From Burkholderiales bacterium (GTDB lineage: Bacteria > Pseudomonadota > Gammaproteobacteria > Burkholderiales > SG8-39): a stretch of 5,440 bases of DNA. This document shows positions 1-5,440 of this stretch, piece after piece. Position numbers and translations under genes: made by a program. The stretch covers positions 1 through 5,440 of the forward strand of contig JAQSVY010000123.1 in NCBI GenBank assembly GCA_029266935.1. The letters run 5' to 3'. The notes beneath the pieces were generated by a model. The model was given only the letters and a program-made list of their open reading frames with translations. It did no database searches and was not told the origin of the DNA. The stretch's first letter is position 1. The number at the start of each line of letters is the position of its first letter.

Positions 1-1
1 C

Positions 2-763
2 GAGGCGCTCGCGGCGGTCCTCGCCGCACTCGAGGCGCGAGGGGTGGGCCGGCTCGCCTGCCTGGGCGACATCGTCGGCTACAACGCCGACCCCGACCAC
101 TGCGCGGCGGCGCTGCGCTCGCTCGGCGCGATCTCGATCGCCGGCAACCACGACCTCATCGGCCTGGGGCGGCTCGACTTCCGGCGCTGCTCGAACAACG
201 CCAAGTACTCGCTCAAGCGCACGCGCCGAGCGCTCGCGCCCGCGACGCGCGCCTACCTCGCCACGCTCCCCGACCGCCTGGAGCTCGAGCCGGGCGTGGT
301 GCTGGTGCATGGCGGCGTGCGCGACGTGCAGCAGTACATGACCACCCCGGCGCACATCGAGCAGAACGCGGCGCTGCTGCGCGAGGACTTCCCCGGCGCG
401 GCGCTGTGCTTCTTCGGCCACAGCCACGAGCAGAAGATCTACGAGGTGGACGACCATGGCGCGGTTCAGGAGCTTCCCGCAGCGCAGGAGTTTCACTTCC
501 GCGGGGATCGGCTCTATTTCGTCAACCCCGGCTCCGTCGACGCGTCGCGCAAGTCGCGCAGCCCGAAGCTCGCGGAATGCGCGATCCTCGACAGCGACGC
601 TGGCACAATCGAATTCCTCCGCCTCCCCTATGACGCCGCGGCGACTGAAGTGAAGGCGGCGGCCTTCGGCTACCGTATCAATCCGCTCACCGACCGCCTC
701 TACAGCTTCCAGCGCCGCCTGCAGCGCGCCGCCTCGCGTCTGCGCCTTTCTCAGACCACGTAG
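2..763 (+). CDS. Metallophosphoesterase, calcineurin-like superfamily (5' partial)
   Basis: Predicted metal-dependent phosphodiesterase/phosphatase of the Metallophos_2 (YfcE/MJ0936-like) type, probably cytoplasmic; the natural substrate is not predictable. The reading frame is open to the left window edge and the first visible residues (EALAAVLAALEARGV) match the helix that normally follows the N-terminal D-x-H metal motif, so the true start and that motif lie upstream. The GTG at 44 is therefore not the start. Visible metal-site motifs in order: GDIVGY (from base 65), GNHD (143-154), VHGG (305-316) and GHSH (416-427), followed by the family's NPGSV segment. It ends in a basic C-terminal tail rich in Arg, with TAG at 761-763. 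253 residues are visible, about full family length minus a short N-terminus. It is on the opposite strand to the other genes and converges on the lyase gene, so it is probably not part of their operon. Family assignment is firm; biological role unknown. Confidence 0.9.
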   Translation, partial: EALAAVLAALEARGVGRLACLGDIVGYNADPDHCAAALRSLGAISIAGNHDLIGLGRLDFRRCSNNAKYSLKRTRRALAPATRAYLATLPDRLELEPGVVLVHGGVRDVQQYMTTPAHIEQNAALLREDFPGAALCFFGHSHEQKIYEVDDHGAVQELPAAQEFHFRGDRLYFVNPGSVDASRKSRSPKLAECAILDSDAGTIEFLRLPYDAAATEVKAAAFGYRINPLTDRLYSFQRRLQRAASRLRLSQTT

Positions 764-773
764 ATATCCGTCG

Positions 774-806
774 GCGCCACGGTCGGCGTGGTGGTGAACG
801 TGGCGC
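774..806. terminator. Inverted repeat in convergent spacer, possible bidirectional terminator
   Basis: The 43-base spacer between two convergent stop codons contains a perfect 8-bp inverted repeat (GCGCCACG at 774-781, CGTGGCGC at 799-806) with a 17-base loop. An alternative, tighter hairpin (775-780 with 788-793, 7-base loop, one G-U pair) uses the same left arm. The location is right for a shared terminator, but there is no U-tract on either side, so it is not a textbook intrinsic terminator. Confidence 0.35.
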
Positions 807-1784
807 TTACAGGCTCGAGTTATTGCATGCCACCACGGTATCGGGCGGCAGCCGGAAATCCGGCATCGCTACCGCGGCGAAGCTGCTGCCGCGCCGGATG
901 CGATCGGCGATCACCGAGCTCTTGCCGGGCACGGGGTCGTGGTAGGTGCCGAACTTCAGGTAGGCCCTGCCGTTGCCGTACAGGGTGTTGATGCCGGATC
1001 TCGCGAGGACTTTCTTCGTCGGCGCGCCGGCCTTGCGCATCCAGATCTCGTGGCTGCCGGTGCCAGTGTAGGACCAGCGGATGCGGTGCACGAAGTCATA
1101 CCAGACGCCGAGCTCGAAGGAGTCGTGAAGGCATTGTCCCTTCACGTTGGCGCGGCCGTTGGTGCGGTAGAAGTACTGTGCATGCTGGTCGCCGCCGCCG
1201 GCGCCGCGGTTGATGACGCGCAGAATGGCGCGCGGGCCCCCGCGCCCGGGCTCCATGAATACGTCGAGGGCGACGAGCGGCTGGCCTTCGGTGATCTCCT
1301 GCTTGAACTGGAAAAAGATGCTCGAGCGGTAGGCACCGGGCGCGACGCGGAAGTCCGGCGGGAAGTACACCGAATGCGCCCACCACTGCTCCACGCCGGG
1401 CAGGGCTCCCGTGTCATCGGCGCGCAGCATGACTTCTGAGCGCTCCCAGCGGGTCTTGTGCACCCCGGAATCGTCATCCTGCGTAGTGAAGCGCAGCGCG
1501 TGCCTTCCGTCCCTCCCGCCTTCGACCAGGGAGAGCCGCGTCTCGTCGTCCGCGCGGTCGCCGGGCGGAAAGGGCTCGGCCTTGTTGTGCGCAAAAAGGG
1601 TGACGAGCCTGTCGACGCTGCCGATCCGGACCTGGTTCTTGCTGAACCGGGTGCCCGATTCGAAGCTCAGGCAGAGGTCGAGACCTTTCGCCGAGCAATC
1701 GTGGGCGCGCGCGGCGGCGGGCAGCGTCAGACCGGCCGTCAGGGCCAGCCACAGGACGGTTATCAAGCTCTTACTGCCGGCCAT
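807..1784 (-). CDS. Secreted jelly-roll polysaccharide lyase (heparin lyase I/glucuronan lyase-like, PF14099 type)
   Basis: Predicted periplasmic or secreted lyase cleaving an acidic polysaccharide by beta-elimination. Residues 1-27 form a signal peptide: Lys near the N-terminus, a hydrophobic run (LITVLWLALTAGL), then an AxA-type cleavage site after ARA (A27/H28). The mature part carries the three motif blocks shared by beta-jelly-roll lyases: R115-S-E-V-M-L-R121, Q159-F-K161, and Y275-L-K-F-G-T-Y281, plus tyrosines at 204 and 206 that could be catalytic. The layout resembles the Polysacc_lyase family (PL13/PL20-like) and is distantly like PL7 alginate lyases; the substrate cannot be chosen from sequence. 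Four cysteines in the mature part (30, 38, 218, 320) could form periplasmic disulfides. The frame stays open far upstream into carB, so no upstream stop fixes the start; the ATG at 1784 is chosen because it gives a clean signal peptide (a GTG at 1790 is the alternative). No strong Shine-Dalgarno is seen. It lies 20 bases after carB, suggesting co-transcription. Confidence 0.82.
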   Translation of the reverse strand: MAGSKSLITVLWLALTAGLTLPAAARAHDCSAKGLDLCLSFESGTRFSKNQVRIGSVDRLVTLFAHNKAEPFPPGDRADDETRLSLVEGGRDGRHALRFTTQDDDSGVHKTRWERSEVMLRADDTGALPGVEQWWAHSVYFPPDFRVAPGAYRSSIFFQFKQEITEGQPLVALDVFMEPGRGGPRAILRVINRGAGGGDQHAQYFYRTNGRANVKGQCLHDSFELGVWYDFVHRIRWSYTGTGSHEIWMRKAGAPTKKVLARSGINTLYGNGRAYLKFGTYHDPVPGKSSVIADRIRRGSSFAAVAMPDFRLPPDTVVACNNSSL

Positions 1785-1804
1785 GGTCACGCCCAAAGAA
1801 ACGG

Positions 1805-4800
1805 CTATGCGACGGCCGTAGCAGCAGGGACCGGACGTAGCGCTTCCTCGAGCTTGAGGGGCGTGCGCTCGGGCGCGGCGTACTCCTGCCAGCTCTTGAT
1901 CTGCAGCTCGGCGACGGACTTCTTGGCCATCGCCTCGACGAACCGCTGCGCGAGCTGGATGTTGGTGATGAGCGGGATGCCGAAGTCGGCGGCCTTGCGC
2001 CGGATCACGTAGTCGTTGGCGAGCTCCTGCTCGGCGGTGCTCTTCGGGATGTTGATCACCAGGTCGAGCCTGCGCTCGCTCAGGAATTCCAGCGTGTTCG
2101 GCGAGGCGGCCTCGTCGGGCCAGTGCAGGTGCGTCGCGGCGATGCCGTGCTCGGCGAGGAAGGTCGCCGTGCCGCGCGTGGCGTAGAGCGCCACGCCCAT
2201 GTCGCGCAGCAGCCGCGCGCTCTCGAGGAACGCCGCCTTGCCCTCGATCGGGCCGGTGGAGAGGAGCACGCTCTTCACCGGCAGGCGGAAGCCCACCGAG
2301 AGGAGCGCCTTCAGGAACGCCTCCTCGAAATCGTCGCCGAGGCAGCCGACTTCGCCGGTCGAGGCCATCTCGACCCCGAGCACCGGGTCGGCGCCTTCCA
2401 GGCGCGTGAAGGAGAAGTGCGGCGCCTTGACGCCGACGTACTCGAGGTCGGTCGCCGAGCCTACCTGCACGGGCACCGGTCGCCCCATCATCACCGCCGC
2501 GGCGATGTCGATGAAGTTGGCGCGCAGCACCTTGGAGACGAAGGGGAAGCTGCGCGAGGCGCGCAGGTTGCACTCGATGACGCTGATCTCGTTGTTCTTC
2601 GCCAGGAACTGGATGTTGAAGGGGCCATGGATCTTCAGCGCCGCTGCGATGCGCGCCGAGATGCGCCGGATGCGGCGGATGGTCTCGAGGTAGGTGCGCT
2701 GCGGCGGCAGCACCAGCGTCGCGTCGCCCGAGTGCACGCCGGCGTTCTCGACGTGCTCGGACACTGCGGAGGCGACCAGCTCGCCGCGGCAGGCCACGGC
2801 GTCCATCTCCAGCTCGCGCGCGTTCTCGAGGAACTTGGACAGCACCACCGGGTGCAGCGGCGACACGTCGGTGGCGCGGCGCAGGTAGCGCTCGAGCTCG
2901 GCGTCGTTCGAGGCGACGCCCATCGCCGCGCCGGAGAGCACATACGAGGGACGCACCAGCACCGGGTAGCCGACGGTGCGGGCGAAGCTGAGCGCGTCCT
3001 TCTCGCTCACCAGCTCCTTCCAGGCTGGCTGCGCGACCTCCAGCCGGTCGAGAAGCTGCGAGAACTTGTGCCGGTCCTCGGCGGTGTCGATGCTCTCGGC
3101 GGGCGTGCCGAGGATCTCCACGCCCTGCGCCGCCAGCGCGAGCGCGAGGTTGTTCGGCGTCTGCCCGCCCACCGAGACCATCACGCCGAGCGGCCGCTCG
3201 CGCGCGCAGATGTCGAGCACCGTCTCGATGCTGATCTCGTCGAAATAAAGCCGGTCGCACTCGTTGTAGTCGGTGCTCACGGTCTCGGGGTTGTGGTTGA
3301 GCATGAGCGTTTTGTAGCCCATGCGCCGCAGCGCCTGCACGGCGTTCACCGCGCACCAGTCGAACTCCACCGAGCTGCCGATGCGGTAGGCGCCCGAGCC
3401 CAGCACCAGCACCGCGTCCTCCATACCGCCTTCAACGTCGTTCTCCTCGCCGTTGTAGGTGAGATAGAGGTAGTTGGTCTGCGCCGGGTACTCGCCCGCC
3501 AGCGTGTCGATCTGCTTCACGCACGGCACGATGCCTGCCGCCACGCGAGTTTTTCGAATCTCGTCGGAAGATCTGTTCGTCAATCGGGAAATCTGAAGAT
3601 CCGAGAAACCGGCCTGCTTGGCGTCCCGGAGATGCTCGTCGGAGAGCCCTGCACGCAGGCGCCGCTCGATCGAGACGATGCGCGCCACCTTGTGCAGGAA
3701 CCAGCGGTCGATGTGCGAGAGCGCGTGCGCCTCGTCGACGCTCCAGCCGCGCCGGAAGGCTTCCGCGATCACGTGGATGCGCTCCGAGGTGGGCTCCGAG
3801 ATGATCCGCTTCACGTCTTCGTTGCTCACCGCGGGCACCCAGTCGAGGCCCTTGTCGGCCATGCGCAGCGCCTTCTGCAGCGCTTCCTCGAAGCTGCGGC
3901 CGATCGCCATCACCTCGCCCACCGACTTCATCGACGAGCCGATGCGCTGCGAGGCGCCGCGGAATTTCTGCAGATCCCAGCGCGGCGCCTTCACCACCAC
4001 GTAGTCGAGCGCAGGCTCGAAGCAGGCCATGGTGACGCCGGTCACGGCGTTCGGGAGATCGGTGAGCGCGTAGCCCATGCCGAGCTTGGCGGCGACGAAG
4101 GCGAGCGGGTAGCCGGTCGCCTTGGAGGCGAGCGCGGAGCTCCTCGACAGGCGCGCATTCACCTCGATGACGCGGCAGGCGCCGGTGCGCGGGTGCAGCG
4201 CGAACTGGATGTTGCACTCGCCCACCACGCCGAGGTGGCGCACGCTGCGGATGGCGAGCTCGCGCAGGGCGTGGTATTCGGTGTTGGTGAGGGTCTGGCT
4301 CGGCGCGACGACGATGCTCTCGCCGGTGTGCACGCCCATCGGGTCGAGGTTCTCCATGTTGCAGACCACGATGCAGTTGTCGAAGCGGTCGCGCACCACT
4401 TCGTACTCGAGCTCCTTCCAGCCGACGAGGTACTCCTCGATCAGCACCTGCGGGCTGTGGGCGAGCGCGTGCGCGACGCGGCCGCGCAGCTCCGCCTCGT
4501 CCTTGCAGCAGCCCGAGCCCAGGCCGCCGAGCGCGTACGCGACGCGCGCCATCACGGGGAAGCCGATGTTCTTCGCCAGAGCGACGGCTTCCTCGACCGA
4601 GGTCGCGGCGCCGCTCCTGGGCACCTCGACGTCGATCTCCGCGAGCCGCGCGGCGAAGAGGGCGCGGTCTTCGGTCTCCTCGATGGTGCGAATCGGTGTG
4701 CCGAGGACTGCAACACCGCATCGCTCCAAGATTTTTTTCTTTGATAGTTCCAAACCACAATTCAACGCTGTCTGCCCGCCGAAGCCGAGCGCAATCGCGT

Positions 4801-5029
4801 CGGGGCGCTCGCGCTCGATCACCTGCTCGACGAAGTGCGGCGTCACGGGCAGGAAGTACACCCTGTCGGCGAGCGCCGCCGAGGTCTGGATGGTCGCGAT
4901 GTTGGGGTTCACCAGCACCGTGGCGACGCCCTCTTCCTTGAAGGCCTTGATCGCCTGGCTGCCGGAATAGTCGAACTCGCCCGCCTCGCCGATCTTCAGC
5001 GCGCCGCTGCCGAGGATGAGGATCTTCAT
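1805..5029 (-). CDS. carB: Carbamoyl-phosphate synthase large subunit, CPS1/CAD-like subtype
   Basis: Makes carbamoyl phosphate from bicarbonate, ammonia (normally from glutamine via the small subunit CarA) and two ATP, in the cytoplasm. All 1074 residues are present, full family length. Domains: synthetase A (about 1-400; ATP-grasp residues R162, GG 168-169, H234, Q275, E289, N291), oligomerisation domain (about 400-535), synthetase B (about 536-925; R693, H766, Q807, E819, N821), and an MGS-like allosteric domain (about 930-1050; T951, T954, W970, N993). Wording such as GEFDYSGSQA, YALGGLGSG, SSVEFDWCAV, VKQIDTLAGEYP, SEHVENAGVHSGDAT and NDYVIRRKAADFGIPL matches the animal CPS1/CAD branch and its bacterial relatives far better than E. 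coli CarB (ACEFDYSGAQA, GQGIEFDYCCV). No carA is visible. The ATG at 5029 overlaps the preceding stop (ATGA) with a weak GCAGG ribosome site; TAG ends it at 1805. Two internal AT-rich patches break the codon bias. Identity is firm; its pathway is uncertain. Confidence 0.97.
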   Translation of the reverse strand: MKILILGSGALKIGEAGEFDYSGSQAIKAFKEEGVATVLVNPNIATIQTSAALADRVYFLPVTPHFVEQVIERERPDAIALGFGGQTALNCGLELSKKKILERCGVAVLGTPIRTIEETEDRALFAARLAEIDVEVPRSGAATSVEEAVALAKNIGFPVMARVAYALGGLGSGCCKDEAELRGRVAHALAHSPQVLIEEYLVGWKELEYEVVRDRFDNCIVVCNMENLDPMGVHTGESIVVAPSQTLTNTEYHALRELAIRSVRHLGVVGECNIQFALHPRTGACRVIEVNARLSRSSALASKATGYPLAFVAAKLGMGYALTDLPNAVTGVTMACFEPALDYVVVKAPRWDLQKFRGASQRIGSSMKSVGEVMAIGRSFEEALQKALRMADKGLDWVPAVSNEDVKRIISEPTSERIHVIAEAFRRGWSVDEAHALSHIDRWFLHKVARIVSIERRLRAGLSDEHLRDAKQAGFSDLQISRLTNRSSDEIRKTRVAAGIVPCVKQIDTLAGEYPAQTNYLYLTYNGEENDVEGGMEDAVLVLGSGAYRIGSSVEFDWCAVNAVQALRRMGYKTLMLNHNPETVSTDYNECDRLYFDEISIETVLDICARERPLGVMVSVGGQTPNNLALALAAQGVEILGTPAESIDTAEDRHKFSQLLDRLEVAQPAWKELVSEKDALSFARTVGYPVLVRPSYVLSGAAMGVASNDAELERYLRRATDVSPLHPVVLSKFLENARELEMDAVACRGELVASAVSEHVENAGVHSGDATLVLPPQRTYLETIRRIRRISARIAAALKIHGPFNIQFLAKNNEISVIECNLRASRSFPFVSKVLRANFIDIAAAVMMGRPVPVQVGSATDLEYVGVKAPHFSFTRLEGADPVLGVEMASTGEVGCLGDDFEEAFLKALLSVGFRLPVKSVLLSTGPIEGKAAFLESARLLRDMGVALYATRGTATFLAEHGIAATHLHWPDEAASPNTLEFLSERRLDLVINIPKSTAEQELANDYVIRRKAADFGIPLITNIQLAQRFVEAMAKKSVAELQIKSWQEYAAPERTPLKLEEALRPVPAATAVA
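3541..3607 (-). other. AT-rich, atypical-codon patch inside carB (oligomerisation domain)
   Basis: In 3541-3600, 32 of 60 bases are A or T, well above the surrounding gene. The patch encodes about residues 475-497 and uses codons otherwise scarce here (AGA, CGA, AAA, ACT, TCT, ATT, CTT). The reading frame and CPS1-like protein similarity continue through it, so it is not an insertion. Confidence 0.6.
4700..4770 (-). other. AT-rich, atypical-codon patch inside carB with a 7-A run
   Basis: In 4721-4770, 31 of 50 bases are A or T. The patch encodes about residues 88-108 (LNCGLELSKKKILERCGVAV) with codons AAT, TGT, GGT, TTG, GAA, CTA, TCA, AAA and GTT, unlike the rest of carB. It contains seven consecutive A on the coding strand (4738-4732). 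The protein remains well matched to the family on both sides. Confidence 0.6.
5026..5029 (-). promoter_or_regulatory. ATGA stop/start overlap coupling the oxidoreductase to carB
   Basis: On the minus strand the carB start ATG (5029-5027) overlaps the TGA stop (5028-5026) of the upstream oxidoreductase. Such 4-base overlaps usually mean translational coupling within one transcript. Only a weak GCAGG-type ribosome site precedes carB, consistent with re-initiation by terminating ribosomes. Confidence 0.9.
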
Positions 5030-5440
5030 GCCTGCACCGGCACTTCCCTGCCGCTCGCCGCCGACTCGAGGATGGCGAGAGTGACGCGCGTGGTATCGAA
5101 GAGCGATTCGAGCGGGATCGGCATCGCGGCGCCGCGCTTCACCGCCTGCACGAAGGCGTCCATCTCGGCCTGCTGGCCCTTGTCGATGCGCATCGAGGTT
5201 TTCTTCTGCCCGTCGGCCTCATAGACAAACAAGGTCTCGAAGTTGTGCATCTGCGCCGCGAGGCCGCCGCCGAAGGCCTCGAGGGCCTCCTTGGGCACCT
5301 TGAGGGCGCCCTGCGTGAGGTAGGCGAGGCTTCCGACCGAGCCATCCTCGTAGCGCACCAGCGCCATCACGTTGTCGAGGTCGTCGGCGCCGGGGCCGGG
5401 CGGCGAGAGCCGCGTCGCCATGACGCTCGCCGGCCGCGCC
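5026..5440 (-). CDS. Gfo/Idh/MocA-family oxidoreductase, C-terminal part (probably of a bi-domain oxidoreductase; 5' partial)
   Basis: NAD(P)-dependent sugar or nucleotide-sugar dehydrogenase-type protein, of which the last 137 residues are visible. The frame is open to the right window edge (ARPASV precedes the Met at 5421), so the start lies outside and that Met is internal. What is visible is the C-terminal half of the Gfo/Idh/MocA C-terminal domain: the beta-strand block DNVMALVRYEDGSVGSLAYL, the KVPKEALEAFGGG segment, the DKGQQAEMDAFVQAVKRG helix, then a PIPLESLFDTTRVTLAILES helix. The PKE-x-LEAFGGG plus DKGQ wording is typical of the bi-domain proteins that fuse a zinc alcohol dehydrogenase to a Gfo/Idh/MocA module and usually sit in exopolysaccharide or capsule clusters beside heparinase II/III-type genes. 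The N-terminal part is not visible, so the fusion and substrate are inferred. The stop overlaps the carB start, indicating one operon. Confidence 0.82.
   Translation of the reverse strand, partial: ARPASVMATRLSPPGPGADDLDNVMALVRYEDGSVGSLAYLTQGALKVPKEALEAFGGGLAAQMHNFETLFVYEADGQKKTSMRIDKGQQAEMDAFVQAVKRGAAMPIPLESLFDTTRVTLAILESAASGREVPVQA

Noticed and set aside
939..2012. Several plus-strand open frames antisense to the lyase and the carB 3' end
   Set aside because: Compositionally biased translations, mutually overlapping, without domains or ribosome sites; the minus-strand lyase has clear motifs and a signal peptide.
1785..3356. Apparent 525-codon N-terminal extension of the lyase reading frame into carB, suggesting a giant fusion protein
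   Set aside because: The upstream part is an Arg/Ala-rich out-of-frame reading of carB. The signal peptide starting at 1784 marks the real N-terminus.
4732..4738. Possible sequencing indel or pseudogene at the homopolymer in carB
   Set aside because: The protein aligns continuously with CPS1-type family members before and after the run and the gene is full length, so no frame disruption is present.
2123..4744. Very long open frame (873 codons) on the plus strand, antisense to carB
   Set aside because: Its translation is low-complexity Arg/Ala/His/Val-rich with no recognisable domain, and the minus strand encodes a convincing full-length CarB. Long stop-free antisense frames are expected in GC-rich genes.
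3432..4760. 442-codon minus-strand frame beginning near the A7 run, which could suggest a programmed frameshift product of carB
   Set aside because: The translation is Arg-rich shadow sequence with no domain, the codon phasing at the A7 run does not form a classic X-XXY-YYZ slippery heptamer, and the main frame is complete across it.
1..5440. CRISPR arrays, tRNA/rRNA genes, insertion sequences, long direct repeats
   Set aside because: Reading both strands showed no repeat-spacer periodicity, no tRNA-like cloverleaf or rRNA sequence, no transposase and no terminal inverted repeats; nearly all bases are protein-coding.

Overview
The window is a strongly GC-rich, gene-dense bacterial segment. 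The codon bias (G/C in most third positions), the tight minus-strand gene packing and the protein families suggest a high-GC Gram-negative bacterium, plausibly a proteobacterium. This assignment is an inference, because no rRNA or other taxonomic marker is present.

Layout: the left end (bases 2-763, plus strand) carries most of a calcineurin-type metallophosphoesterase whose N-terminus lies outside the window. It converges on a three-gene minus-strand block. In order of transcription (right to left), that block is: the C-terminal end of a Gfo/Idh/MocA-type sugar oxidoreductase, probably the tail of a bi-domain oxidoreductase of the kind found in surface-polysaccharide clusters (5440-5026, cut by the window edge); a complete carbamoyl-phosphate synthase large subunit of 1074 residues (5029-1805); and a secreted jelly-roll polysaccharide lyase of 325 residues (1784-807). 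The oxidoreductase and carB share an ATGA stop/start overlap and carB is followed by the lyase after only 20 bases, so the three are very probably one operon. The 43-base convergent spacer holds an 8-bp inverted repeat.

The most notable point is the carB gene. Its sequence belongs to the CPS1/CAD-like branch of carbamoyl-phosphate synthases (best known from animals, but also found in some bacteria such as Bacteroidetes). It does not resemble the canonical E. coli-type CarB. It is coupled to polysaccharide-type genes rather than to carA or pyrimidine/arginine genes within the window. A working hypothesis is that this is a dedicated, horizontally acquired CarB supplying carbamoyl phosphate to a surface-polysaccharide pathway, with the lyase trimming or turning over the polymer. 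The window shows the gene order and coupling directly; the functional link is inference.
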